Shown here in pieces: positions 36,724 to 44,821 of a DNA stretch of 56,489 bases. The stretch covers positions 1-56,489 of IMG/VR virus record IMGVR_UViG_3300042475_003016, one strand, 5' to 3'. The stretch comes from a virus. The first letter of the stretch is position 1. Every line of letters starts with the position of its first letter. The notes beneath the pieces were generated by a model. That model was given only the letters and a program-made list of their open reading frames with translations. It was not told the DNA's origin and did no database searches. Both the position numbers and the translations under genes were made by a program.

Positions 36724-37253
36724 CCTCCTCTATATATTGTCCATTCTATAAATCCAGGTTTAATCATTTCTCTTAATTCATCATCTGTGTATTTTTGTAA
36801 TTTTGTGCCCCTTATGTTTAAATTCCAACCAACTTCTAACCCTTTTGGTAATAAAGTTATTTCTTTACAATATGATAAATCCAAACTTCCCCCAATACTT
36901 AATCCTTCTGGCAATGATTCTATGTCTGACTGTGCTAAAGATAAAAAACCATTAACTTGTAAGTCTTTTGGTAATGAGGTTATTTTTGTACCAGCTAAAG
37001 ATAAAAAACCCCCAACCTTCAAGCCTTCTGGTAAGGTTCTTATTTCTGAACCATCTAAATCCAAATCACCTCTAACCTTCAAGCCTTCTGGTAAGGTTCT
37101 TATTTTTGTATCACTTAAATTCAAATTACCTCTAACATCCAAATCTTCTTCTGTAAAAGGTTCTTTATTTAATAATTTCCATTTAATAGATGATTTATTA
37201 TCTTCTTTTTCAAGAAAATGCATTATGCTCTTTAATGTTTTTTTATCCATCAT
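36720..37253 (-). CDS. LPEGL leucine-rich-repeat protein, cluster 1 member 4
   Basis: 177 aa. N-module KKTLKSIMHFLEKEDNKSS, five repeats with two adjacent near-identical units (IRTLPEGLKVRGDLDL), and cap YTDDELREMIKPGFIEWTIY. Confidence 0.78.
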   Translation of the reverse strand: MMDKKTLKSIMHFLEKEDNKSSIKWKLLNKEPFTEEDLDVRGNLNLSDTKIRTLPEGLKVRGDLDLDGSEIRTLPEGLKVGGFLSLAGTKITSLPKDLQVNGFLSLAQSDIESLPEGLSIGGSLDLSYCKEITLLPKGLEVGWNLNIRGTKLQKYTDDELREMIKPGFIEWTIYRGG

Positions 37254-37780
37254 CTATATATTTTTCCTTTTATAAACCCCGGTTTAATCATTTCTTTTAA
37301 TTCAGCATCTGAAAGTTTTTTTAATGGAGTATGTCTAATAATTAATGGTCCCAAAACTTTTAACCCTTTTGGTAATAATGTTAAATTTGTGCAAGCTTCT
37401 AATTGTAAAGTATTAACTTTCAATCCTTCTGGTAAGGATGTTAAACTTGTGCAACCATATAAATATAAATTACCCCCAACATCCAAGTCTTCTGGTAATG
37501 AGGTTAATTCTGTGCAATTTGATAAATCCAAATCAATCCCAACACTTAATCCTTCTGGTAATGATGTTATTTTTGAATAATCTAAATCCAAATTACCCTT
37601 AACTTTTAATCCTTTTGGTAATGAGGTTATTTTTGAAAAATGCAAATTCAAATTACCCTTAAAATTTAATTCTTCTTTTGTTAATGACATCTCACTCATA
37701 AATTTCCCCATAAGTGGTGTTTTTATCTTATCATTCTTTTCAAGGAAATTAAATATGTTCTTTAATGCTTCTTTTTCCAT
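37250..37780 (-). CDS. LPEGL leucine-rich-repeat protein, cluster 1 member 3
   Basis: 176 aa. N-module KEALKNIFNFLEKNDKIKTP, then repeats that include C-T-x-L-T-S-L-P type units, and cap LSDAELKEMIKPGFIKGKIY. 4-nt overlap with member 4. Confidence 0.78.
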   Translation of the reverse strand: MEKEALKNIFNFLEKNDKIKTPLMGKFMSEMSLTKEELNFKGNLNLHFSKITSLPKGLKVKGNLDLDYSKITSLPEGLSVGIDLDLSNCTELTSLPEDLDVGGNLYLYGCTSLTSLPEGLKVNTLQLEACTNLTLLPKGLKVLGPLIIRHTPLKKLSDAELKEMIKPGFIKGKIYR

Positions 37781-38307
37781 TATCTAATTATATCTCCTTT
37801 TATATATCCAGGTTTAATCATTTCTCTTAATTCATCATCTGAATATTTTAATAATGACATATCCCTAATAAATAAATCACCCCCAACTTGCAAACCTTTT
37901 GGTAAGTTATTTACTTCTGATTGAGATAGAAATAACCTGCCCCCAACTTGCAAACCTTTTGGTAATGATTCTACAGAGGAATCTTCCAAATCCAAATAAC
38001 CACCAACTTGCAAATCTTCTGGTAATGATGTTATTTTTGTTTTTCTTAAATTCAAATAACCCCCAACTTTCAATCCATCTGGTAATGATTCTACAGAAGA
38101 ATCTTCCAAATCCAAATTACCACCAACTTTTAATCCTTTTGGGAATGTAGGTATATTGGTGAATCGTAAATATAAATGACCATTAACATTTAAATCTTCC
38201 TCTGTTATTGGTTCATTATTATTATTTAATTTCCAAATAAGTGGTGTTTTTATGTTATCATTCTTTTCAAGGAAATTAAATATGTTCTTTAATGTTTCTT
38301 TATTCAT
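37780..38307 (-). CDS. LPEGL leucine-rich-repeat protein, cluster 1 member 2
   Basis: 175 aa. N-module KETLKNIFNFLEKNDNIKTP, repeats containing two copies of DLEDSSVESLPxGLxVGG, which marks an internal duplication, and cap YSDDELREMIKPGYIKGDII. Confidence 0.78.
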   Translation of the reverse strand: MNKETLKNIFNFLEKNDNIKTPLIWKLNNNNEPITEEDLNVNGHLYLRFTNIPTFPKGLKVGGNLDLEDSSVESLPDGLKVGGYLNLRKTKITSLPEDLQVGGYLDLEDSSVESLPKGLQVGGRLFLSQSEVNNLPKGLQVGGDLFIRDMSLLKYSDDELREMIKPGYIKGDIIR

Positions 38308-38723
38308 CCTCTGTATATATCTCCTTTTAAAAATCCTGGTTTAACCATTTCTCTTAATTCTTCATCTGTGTATTCTTTTAATGGTGATTCATAAATGTAT
38401 AAAATACCACCAACCTTCAAGCCTTTTGGTAATGAATTTAATTCTGTATACATTAAATTAAAATCACCCCCAACTTCCAATCCTTCTGGTAATGATTCTA
38501 TTTTTGAAGAACCTAAAGACATCCATCCCCCAACTTTCAATCCTTCTGGTAATGATGTTATTTCTGAAGACTTTAAGTCCAAATTACCTTTAACATTCAA
38601 ATATTCTTTATTTAATGGCTCATTAAATGTCAACTTCCATTTTAACCCATATTTGTGTTTAGATTTTTTCCCCTCCTCTTCTTCAAGGAAATTAAATATG
38701 TTCTTTAATGTTTCTTTTTCCAT
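38304..38723 (-). CDS. LPEGL leucine-rich-repeat protein, cluster 1 member 1
   Basis: 139 aa. N-module KETLKNIFNFLEEEEGKKSK, three repeats, cap YTDEELREMVKPGFLKGDIY. First gene of cluster 1, with a TATTTAT motif 14 nt upstream, so the whole six-gene cluster is probably late-expressed. Confidence 0.78.
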   Translation of the reverse strand: MEKETLKNIFNFLEEEEGKKSKHKYGLKWKLTFNEPLNKEYLNVKGNLDLKSSEITSLPEGLKVGGWMSLGSSKIESLPEGLEVGGDFNLMYTELNSLPKGLKVGGILYIYESPLKEYTDEELREMVKPGFLKGDIYRG

Positions 38724-38737
38724 TATGTAATTATACT

Positions 38738-38744
38738 ATAAATA
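38738..38744 (-). promoter_or_regulatory. candidate late promoter (TATTTAT)
   Basis: Minus-strand TATTTAT 14 nt before the first gene of leucine-rich cluster 1. Confidence 0.45.
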
Positions 38745-38761
38745 TAAGGAATAAGAAAAAT

Positions 38762-39859
38762 TTAATCCTTCTGTTTTAACAAGAATTTGTTGCTAATTGC
38801 TTTGAATGAAATAACACTATCAGTTGATCTAATAACAATACCCTCACGCTCAAATTTATCATTCAATTCAGATTTGCCTTCAGCATATTTTAGCAAATCT
38901 TCAATAGTTTCTGGTAAGAATGAACCAGAAATAAAACTCAACACAGGAACCATGTCAAACCCCATTCTTGCAATCATTAATGCTAATTCGCTATAATCCA
39001 TTTTTGACCTTTTGTCAATATCAAAACCAGAAAAGAACTTGACAGTTTGTCCTTTTATCTTATATGGATTACCCTGGATGCCCTCGCCAATCAACTCCCC
39101 TTGGATGGCAACATTAGCATTTAATGCCCTTAATTTTTCCTCAATACCCATTTCTCTTGCTACCTTCCAGTAAGTATTATCCTCACTTTCAAGCAAATCC
39201 AAATTTCTTGAACAAACCCCAAACTCACCATTATTAATATAGAATGTTGCAGATGATCCATCCAATTTTTCTGTGATATAAAAATCAAAATGATTTTTTC
39301 TCCAATCAATATATTCGTCTTTCAAATTCTGAACCCTCTCCTCATCTGTTTTTGATAAAAATGATGGAAATTGACCCTTAACCAATCCTTGTAAGTTGGC
39401 TGGGATTGGCTTATCATATTTAATAATTCCCAAAAGATTTGTAACATCAACCCCAGGCTCAAGAAGTAATGCATTATCATAAGGTCCAAGTTGGAATTGC
39501 TCACCCCAAGGTTGCTTTGAAATGCCAACCACCATCTCTGGGTCAGTTTTTGAGTTTAATACCTCAAGTTTCAACAACAAGCCTTGGGATAATTGACCCC
39601 TTAATCTAATTGTCTTTAATCTGAATCCCTCTTGATCCAACATCTTGGTATAAGATGATTTTCGGAGAAATTCAAACTCTTCCCTTATTGGTAAAAAAGA
39701 ATCAATCTCACAATATACAACCAATTCACCAATAAAGTAATTCTGGTCTTTTGCAACCACAACTGACCAGCCATCAACAATGGCCAATTCAATATTATCA
39801 GCCCCCTCAATTTGCTTAATCTCATCTATTTTTCTTATTGTTGCTAGTTTTCTTGACAT
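38762..39859 (-). CDS. RNA ligase, Rnl5/DRB0094 type
   Basis: 365 aa from MSRKLATIRKIDEI; 25 codons upstream encode a Cys/His-rich non-conserved stretch. N-terminal OB-fold region (residues 1-100), then nucleotidyltransferase motifs: TEKLDGSS with Lys198 as adenylation site, FGVCSRNLDL (motif III), AIQGELIG (IV), GIVIRS (near V) and SFKAISNKFLLK (V). This order, N-terminal OB before the catalytic core, is that of Deinococcus RNA ligase (Rnl5), which seals nicks with an RNA 3'-OH. Likely part of RNA repair with the second ligase at 41167. Confidence 0.88.
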   Translation of the reverse strand: MSRKLATIRKIDEIKQIEGADNIELAIVDGWSVVVAKDQNYFIGELVVYCEIDSFLPIREEFEFLRKSSYTKMLDQEGFRLKTIRLRGQLSQGLLLKLEVLNSKTDPEMVVGISKQPWGEQFQLGPYDNALLLEPGVDVTNLLGIIKYDKPIPANLQGLVKGQFPSFLSKTDEERVQNLKDEYIDWRKNHFDFYITEKLDGSSATFYINNGEFGVCSRNLDLLESEDNTYWKVAREMGIEEKLRALNANVAIQGELIGEGIQGNPYKIKGQTVKFFSGFDIDKRSKMDYSELALMIARMGFDMVPVLSFISGSFLPETIEDLLKYAEGKSELNDKFEREGIVIRSTDSVISFKAISNKFLLKQKD

Positions 39860-39900
39860 TTTATTTTTTTTTTGATGCAAGTGTAATACAATTTTTTTAA

Positions 39901-39928
39901 CCCCCACCCAGAAATTTGGGCAGGGGCA
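39901..39928. other. GC-rich stem-loop
   Basis: CCCCCACCCA and TGGGCAGGGG pair with one mismatch around a 6-nt loop, between the 88-aa gene and the Rnl5 gene. No T run follows on the minus strand, so it may be a weak terminator or an mRNA stabiliser. Confidence 0.5.
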
Positions 39929-39936
39929 TTTCATAA

Positions 39937-40203
39937 CTAATCCACTAAACTTTCCATCTTTGATTTGTTAATTAAATGGTCTGTGATTGTATATTCTTCT
40001 ACTTTTGTCAAGATGACACATTTGGATAAAATCTTATAAGGGACATTGACTAGGAAGTCATTCCCATTAAAAAATTGAAGAGTATTCTTCAACTGCAAGG
40101 ATCCGTGGATTGCTTTCAAAAACAACTTGAACTGGATTTTATCCGCAAAGTTCTCATTGATTAAATTTTCGTTCTTGTAAATTACTCTAATGTTATGTGC
40201 CAT
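39937..40203 (-). CDS. hypothetical protein
   Basis: 88 aa, MAHNIRVIYKNENLINENFA ... FKLFLKAIHGSLQLKNTLQF. No family recognised. Preceded by a two-box promoter and followed by the RNA ligase gene. Confidence 0.6.
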   Translation of the reverse strand: MAHNIRVIYKNENLINENFADKIQFKLFLKAIHGSLQLKNTLQFFNGNDFLVNVPYKILSKCVILTKVEEYTITDHLINKSKMESLVD

Positions 40204-40225
40204 GTTGTTTGTTTTTTTGTTGATG

Positions 40226-40257
40226 CAAATTTAAAGCAAAGGAATGAATTATCCAAA
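40226..40257 (-). promoter_or_regulatory. Bacteroidota-type promoter
   Basis: Minus strand: TTTG, 20 bp, TAAATTTG, upstream of the 88-aa gene and Rnl5. Confidence 0.7.
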
Positions 40258-40378
40258 TCTTTTTTCCATTATTTTTTGGGTTAGGCTATTGTCAAAGCCA
40301 CACATAAGCCATTCTTATCACAAGCCTGGTTATCAGCAACTTGTGGAAGTGTGGTTCACCCATTGATTCTTTTAAACA

Positions 40379-40714
40379 CTAAATTACATACTCGGGGATT
40401 CTTTCAATCGAATCGTCTATTGTATCCAACAAACCATCACAATATACATCTTTGATTTCTTTTTTGACCTTACCCAAAGTATTCACCAAATAAACATCAT
40501 ATAAATCGCTACCATTCAAGGTAATCAGAACCCATCCCTTATGCCTACGAGCAGACACTCTCAATAATAGACCTTTGTTGCTCAAATTTATCATTTTTGA
40601 TACCCCAAAGGACCAGAACACTGGTTGGTTGTAAGTGAGCCAACCCATAGTCTCGGTTGGATTAAATTCTAATTTGTTTTCAAGCAAAGGTTTGATGGCT
40701 GTTATGATTTTCAT
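40379..40714 (-). CDS. hypothetical protein, duplicate copy 2
   Basis: 111 aa. ENKLEFNPTETMGWLTYNQPVFWSFGVSKMINLSNKGLLLRVSARRHKGWVLITLN; paralogue of the gene at 40783 with the same length. Beta-rich. Function unknown. Its promoter is a near-exact copy of that of the paralogue's upstream neighbour. Confidence 0.65.
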   Translation of the reverse strand: MKIITAIKPLLENKLEFNPTETMGWLTYNQPVFWSFGVSKMINLSNKGLLLRVSARRHKGWVLITLNGSDLYDVYLVNTLGKVKKEIKDVYCDGLLDTIDDSIERIPEYVI

Positions 40715-40743
40715 ATTGTTTGGTTTTTGTTATTTTGATGATG

Positions 40744-40775
40744 CAAAGTTAATATACCCCAATCACATTTCCAAA
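40744..40775 (-). promoter_or_regulatory. Bacteroidota-type promoter
   Basis: Minus strand: TTTG, 20 bp, TAACTTTG. Over 40 nt identical to the promoter at 41148, showing duplication of gene plus promoter. Confidence 0.75.
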
Positions 40776-40782
40776 TGTTTTT

Positions 40783-41118
40783 TCAAACCATTTTATTTAT
40801 TTGAATTGAGTAATTAAGTGCCTGTATTAAATTTTCCCCACTCACATCTTGTATTTCTCCTTTAACAGAATTACCCAAATTATCTAACAAATAGATAGTG
40901 TATAAAGTGTTATCATCATTTAAGGTAATTAAAACCAAACCTTTATGTTTCATAGCAGATACTTTTAATAATAATCCCTTATTATCTGCATTCATTACTT
41001 TTGTTAACCCAATTGAGAAACAGAACAACTTATCTTGTTTTAAGATTTTTAGTGGTACAGATGGATTAAATTCAATCTTATCTGCAAGCAAGTTTGTAAT
41101 TTTTTCGCTTAATGACAT
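40783..41118 (-). CDS. hypothetical protein, duplicate copy 1
   Basis: 111 aa. ADKIEFNPSVPLKILKQDKLFCFSIGLTKVMNADNKGLLLKVSAMKHKGLVLITLN; shares D/N-K-x-E-F-N-P and K-G-L-L-L-x-V-S-A-x-x-H-K-G with the paralogue at 40379. Function unknown. Confidence 0.65.
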   Translation of the reverse strand: MSLSEKITNLLADKIEFNPSVPLKILKQDKLFCFSIGLTKVMNADNKGLLLKVSAMKHKGLVLITLNDDNTLYTIYLLDNLGNSVKGEIQDVSGENLIQALNYSIQINKMV

Positions 41119-41147
41119 CTTGTTTGGTTTTTGTTAATTTGATGATG

Positions 41148-41179
41148 CAAAGTTAATATACCCCAATCACATTTCCAAA
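41148..41179 (-). promoter_or_regulatory. Bacteroidota-type promoter
   Basis: Minus strand: TTTG, 20 bp, TAACTTTG, upstream of duplicate copy 1. Confidence 0.75.
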
Positions 41180-42234
41180 TATCTTTTCAAAAAAAGTGAA
41201 TTATTATTTAAAGCCTTTGCAAAATCTGGCTTCACCAAATCCCATATGTATTTTTCATAATCCCTCCCATCAAGCATAGAAAATAATATGGAAGGATAAG
41301 CATATTCTTTTGTCCTTATTGCAAAATCTTTTCTGGTTAAACATTCTTCTTCAAGCCTTGCAAAGATTTTTAAGTGATCCTCTTTTATCCTGGAAAAATC
41401 CTCATTTAACCCCCTTACAGTCTCTCTAACCCACCCATCAAACTCATCTGGTATTCTATCCAACAATTCAGAGAAATTGCCCCCAGACCTCAATACGTCC
41501 CAAATAGAAGTAGTGGATATGTTGGTTAATATTCTATGTAATCTAACATACTCTTCTCCCTTTATTTTCATTCTCATTCCAGATTTGAACCTTATGACAA
41601 ATCCTTCAGCATCATTAGGTATGATGGCTTTTAATTTAGCAAAATCATTAACCCCATCATATTTATTAACCAAATCAAACCCTTCAAGAGCCTCCAATTC
41701 AGTTCTATCAACCTCAATATTATTTGCAGTATTAAATGCCCCCAATAAAACTAACCCTTCATAATCCCCATAATTTACAACTATCACATTCCGTTTGTCT
41801 ATTATCTCAAATACGTAAGTGTTTCTAATATCCAATTTTTCCATAGGATATTTAACAAACATATGCCTTCCCATTTTTGCTTGGTCAGATGTGAAAGACC
41901 CCCTAGTTGCTATGTGCCACTCCCCAGCATAGAAAAATACTATACCACAAGATCCATCCATTTTCTCAAAAACATCAAAAGATTCATTTGGTATTTCATC
42001 AGCAGAATATTCCTCATAATTTTTGAACTTTGGAAACGGCCTCGCAACAACCTCCCCGGAATTGTCAGTAACAAGACCCCTGCAAGCCATGGTTATCTCA
42101 TCCCAGAAACCACCATATTGTACTTCCCTGGAATAGTTCCATATCACCAAAGGCAATTCTGGGTGTTCATTCTTAACCAACAACCCATCACCAACATATC
42201 TATCCAACAAAGCCAAATCCATTTTCATATTCAT
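41167..42234 (-). CDS. RNA ligase, T4 Rnl1 family
   Basis: 355 aa (T4 Rnl1: 374). EITMACRGLVTD and VARPFPKFKNYEE (~47-75), the adenylation motif VFEKMDGSCG with Lys91, GEWHIATRGSF (III), VFEIID (IIIa), EGFVIRF (IV) and MRMKIKGEEYV (V) match the T4 RNA ligase 1 class, followed by an all-helical C-terminal domain as in T4, where it gives preference for broken anticodon loops. It would join 5'-phosphate and 3'-OH RNA ends using ATP. Own two-box promoter, so early. Confidence 0.92.
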   Translation of the reverse strand: MNMKMDLALLDRYVGDGLLVKNEHPELPLVIWNYSREVQYGGFWDEITMACRGLVTDNSGEVVARPFPKFKNYEEYSADEIPNESFDVFEKMDGSCGIVFFYAGEWHIATRGSFTSDQAKMGRHMFVKYPMEKLDIRNTYVFEIIDKRNVIVVNYGDYEGLVLLGAFNTANNIEVDRTELEALEGFDLVNKYDGVNDFAKLKAIIPNDAEGFVIRFKSGMRMKIKGEEYVRLHRILTNISTTSIWDVLRSGGNFSELLDRIPDEFDGWVRETVRGLNEDFSRIKEDHLKIFARLEEECLTRKDFAIRTKEYAYPSILFSMLDGRDYEKYIWDLVKPDFAKALNNNSLFLKRYLEM

Positions 42235-42246
42235 TATTTATTTCTG

Positions 42247-42277
42247 CAAAGATAATCCATTTTATCAAACCCACAAA
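42247..42277 (-). promoter_or_regulatory. Bacteroidota-type promoter
   Basis: Minus strand: TTTG, 19 bp, TATCTTTG, just upstream of the Rnl1-family gene. Confidence 0.75.
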
Positions 42278-42284
42278 TATTTAT
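42278..42284 (+). promoter_or_regulatory. candidate late promoter (TATTTAT)
   Basis: Plus-strand TATTTAT 15 nt before the lipoprotein gene; early and late promoters lie back to back here. Confidence 0.45.
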
Positions 42285-42299
42285 TGAAAAAAAAAAATA

Positions 42300-43178
42300 A
42301 TGATAAAATATGTTTTAATCCTATCAGTTCTATTACAAGGCTGTGCAACATTAACCCCATCCAAAAAAATGGCGGTAAAAGAATTTAGTATGACAACCAA
42401 AGACTTACCAGTATATGGTGAAAAGTTCTCACAAGGCATATCAGATGTAAGACTTAAAAGAAGCGTATATTTTGCTAACACCCTAATAACACCAGAAATC
42501 CATATAAATGAACTAGATAGAATACACGCACAAGAAAATATAGATGTAAAAAATAAAAAATTATTTAATGCATCATTCAGAGTATTAGGATCCTACGCCA
42601 ATCTGCTAATGATTATATCATCAAATAATTATGTAAATGATTATGATTCAAATGTCAAACAATTAAGCGATGATATCCAGTACTTTACATCTTTAACAAA
42701 TAATTTTGAAAATTCTTCTAAAATTATTAGGATATCTGAAAAAATTGGATTACTTATTGGTAAATATTATATTAGTTATAACCAGAACAAAGAATTAACT
42801 AACATAATAAATACATCAGACACCTTAATAACAATATTATCAAATAATATGATAGAATATTTGGAATCTGAATCATTAAAAACTATCATTGAAAATGAAA
42901 ATAATATGGTAAAAAGAAATTACCTAAGTTATTTACAACAAAAACCAAATGCCACAACAATTAACGATCTTGAATATATCCAGTTAAAAAGAAATTTAGA
43001 TAATATTAATCTTTTAAGGCGTAGTTTAATTGGGGGTATAACAAATTTAAAAGAAGCTCATACCATTTTAGCAAAACAAATGAACAGCAAGAATTCAAAT
43101 ATAGATAATATAAATCAAATAAAAGATTTGATGAAAACATTTACAGAAATAAACATTATTTCAAAACAAATTAAATAG
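42300..43178 (+). CDS. lipoprotein with coiled coils
   Basis: 292 aa. Signal peptide MIKYVLILSVLLQGC with lipobox L-L-Q-G-C15, so lipid-anchored after export. The rest is long helices (DRIHAQENIDVKNKKLFNAS, NDLEYIQLKRNLDNINLLRR). First of three tightly packed plus-strand genes. Could be an envelope protein for lysis or superinfection exclusion; not established. Confidence 0.65.
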   Translation: MIKYVLILSVLLQGCATLTPSKKMAVKEFSMTTKDLPVYGEKFSQGISDVRLKRSVYFANTLITPEIHINELDRIHAQENIDVKNKKLFNASFRVLGSYANLLMIISSNNYVNDYDSNVKQLSDDIQYFTSLTNNFENSSKIIRISEKIGLLIGKYYISYNQNKELTNIINTSDTLITILSNNMIEYLESESLKTIIENENNMVKRNYLSYLQQKPNATTINDLEYIQLKRNLDNINLLRRSLIGGITNLKEAHTILAKQMNSKNSNIDNINQIKDLMKTFTEINIISKQIK

Positions 43179-43179
43179 T

Positions 43180-43476
43180 ATGCAAAGTTTATTGAAAGAA
43201 ATACATGATTCAATTTCTCTGGTAGAAACCAATAGAACTGATAATAATTTGTCAAAAATTGAAAAGGCTAAATTAGAGGAAACTTTAATAACCTTAACCA
43301 ATATAGAACGAGCCATTATCAATGAAACAAATACTAATATGCAATCAAAGTTATCTGCATCAACACCAGCACTTACAGAACTTATAAATGATATGGCCTC
43401 ATCCACTGAAAAACTTGATGAACTAAATAGCAAATTGAGGAAAATAATTAATATAATTAACTTTTTAAAATTCTAA
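43180..43476 (+). CDS. coiled-coil protein
   Basis: 98 aa, almost all helix with heptad pattern (LSKIEKAKLEETLITLTNIER; MASSTEKLDELNSKLRKI). No signal peptide. Starts 2 nt after the lipoprotein stop. Confidence 0.6.
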   Translation: MQSLLKEIHDSISLVETNRTDNNLSKIEKAKLEETLITLTNIERAIINETNTNMQSKLSASTPALTELINDMASSTEKLDELNSKLRKIINIINFLKF

Positions 43477-43477
43477 T

Positions 43478-43726
43478 ATGAAAATTGAAATTATTGGCTT
43501 CATTGCCACAATACTAACCATTGTATCTTTCACATTTAAAAACATACTAACTATTAGGATAGTTAATGTATTAGGGTCATTTGTTTGGCTTGTGTATGGC
43601 TTTTACACAAAAGACCACCCAGTAATCATTGTGAATTTAAGTGTCATCATAATCCATATATGGGGCATATTCTTTTTACTAAAAGATAAAATCTTTCCCC
43701 CAGCAAACAAACGACAACTTCTTTAG
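43478..43726 (+). CDS. three-span membrane protein, SemiSWEET/YgjV-like
   Basis: 82 aa. Three helices at about 5-22, 27-46 and 50-70 (IGFIATILTIVSFTFKN, IVNVLGSFVWLVYGFY, IIVNLSVIIIHIWGIFF). The G-F-x-A-T-I-L-T-x-x-S-F start and N-x-x-G-x-x-x-W-x-x-Y-G core match small three-helix bundle proteins of the SemiSWEET/YgjV type. Function in phages unknown. Confidence 0.65.
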   Translation: MKIEIIGFIATILTIVSFTFKNILTIRIVNVLGSFVWLVYGFYTKDHPVIIVNLSVIIIHIWGIFFLLKDKIFPPANKRQLL

Positions 43727-43736
43727 ATGGGCTTTT

Positions 43737-43764
43737 CACAGAGGGAAATTGATTTCCCTCTGTG
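43737..43764. terminator. bidirectional terminator
   Basis: Perfect 12-bp hairpin CACAGAGGGAAA-TTGA-TTTCCCTCTGTG between the convergent plus-strand membrane-protein operon and leucine-rich cluster 2. Confidence 0.75.
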
Positions 43765-43799
43765 GGCATAAAATACTGATTGTTATGTGGTTAGGGGGC

Positions 43800-44213
43800 T
43801 TAAAGGTAATGAATTCTCTTTAAATACCCATCATCTCCAACCATATTTCTTAATTCACCTTCACTATATTCACCTAATGGTGATGTACCAATATATAAAG
43901 TGCCACCAACTTTCAATCCTTTAGGTAATGAATATAATTGACTACAATCTTCTACAATCAAATTAAATCTAACTATTAACCCTTCTGGTAATGAACTTAT
44001 ATTTTCACAAAAAGTTAAGTTCAAATCACCTCTAACTATTAATCCTTCTGGTAATGATTCTATGTTTGAGTATGTTAAATCCAAATCACCATTAATATGT
44101 AAATCATCTTCTGTTAATGGTTCATTATTTAACCATTTCCACATAAATGGTGCTCTTATATTCTCCTCATTTTCAAGGAATTTGAATATGCTTCTTATTG
44201 TGTTTTTTTCCAT
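43800..44213 (-). CDS. LPEGL leucine-rich-repeat protein, cluster 2 member 6
   Basis: 137 aa. N-module KNTIRSIFKFLENEENIRAP, about three repeats (LPEGLIVRGDLNLTF), cap YSEGELRNMVGDDGYL, which differs from the usual IKPGFI form. Last of cluster 2. Confidence 0.75.
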   Translation of the reverse strand: MEKNTIRSIFKFLENEENIRAPFMWKWLNNEPLTEDDLHINGDLDLTYSNIESLPEGLIVRGDLNLTFCENISSLPEGLIVRFNLIVEDCSQLYSLPKGLKVGGTLYIGTSPLGEYSEGELRNMVGDDGYLKRIHYL

Positions 44214-44821
44214 TATTTATATATTTTTCCTTCTATAAATCCAGGTTTAATCATATCTCTTATTTCATCATCTGATAAGTTTGTAAAATTAGTTCTTTGA
44301 ATATGTAAACTACCACCAACATATAATCCTTTTGGTAATGATTTTAAACCCCAACTCTCAATTAACCATAAACTACCCCCAACTTCCAATCCTTCTGGTA
44401 AAGATGTTAAATTTTCGCAATGAGATAAATTTAACCTACCACCAACTTTAAATCCCTTTGGTAATGATGTTAAACTTGTGCATGTGCCTAAATTCAAATC
44501 ACCTTCAGCTTTCAAGGTTTTTGGTAATGAAGTTAATTCTCTGGACCAATATAAATCCAATTCACCTCCAACTTTTAATCCTTCTGGTAATGATTTTATT
44601 TTTGAGCCTATTAAAATTAAATCACCTCCAACTTTTAATCCTTCTGGTAATGATTTTATTTTTAAGCCTTTTAAATTTAAATCACCATTCACATTTAATT
44701 CTTCCTTTGTAATGGATTTATTAAAAAACAATTTCCACTTTAGGCTTCTGCTGTCTTTATGTTTTTTGTTTTCCTTTTCTTCAAGGAAATCAAATATGTT
44801 TTTTAATGTTTCTTTTTTCAT
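44213..44821 (-). CDS. LPEGL leucine-rich-repeat protein, cluster 2 member 5
   Basis: 202 aa. N-module KETLKNIFDFLEEKENKKHK, six repeats beginning with two near-identical units (IKSLPEGLKVGGDLILIGSK), cap LSDDEIRDMIKPGFIEGKIY. 1-nt overlap with member 6. Confidence 0.78.
   Translation of the reverse strand: MKKETLKNIFDFLEEKENKKHKDSRSLKWKLFFNKSITKEELNVNGDLNLKGLKIKSLPEGLKVGGDLILIGSKIKSLPEGLKVGGELDLYWSRELTSLPKTLKAEGDLNLGTCTSLTSLPKGFKVGGRLNLSHCENLTSLPEGLEVGGSLWLIESWGLKSLPKGLYVGGSLHIQRTNFTNLSDDEIRDMIKPGFIEGKIYK

Noticed and set aside
35600-38700. CRISPR-like array suggested by many repeats of AATCCTTCTGGTAATGA
   Set aside because: The repeats are in coding phase, vary, and encode the LPEGL protein motif; spacers are not constant and no leader or cas gene exists.
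35574-39000. Several plus-strand ORFs rich in Pro-Ser-Gly-Asn opposite the leucine-rich cluster 1
   Set aside because: They are the reverse reading of the LPEGL repeats and share their periodicity; no start context of their own.
40258-40378. Possible small RNA upstream of the 88-aa gene promoter
   Set aside because: Only a 4-bp hairpin and no ORF; nothing that rises above background.
42281-42481. Minus-strand ORF opposite the lipoprotein start
   Set aside because: Overlaps the signal peptide coding region, no support.
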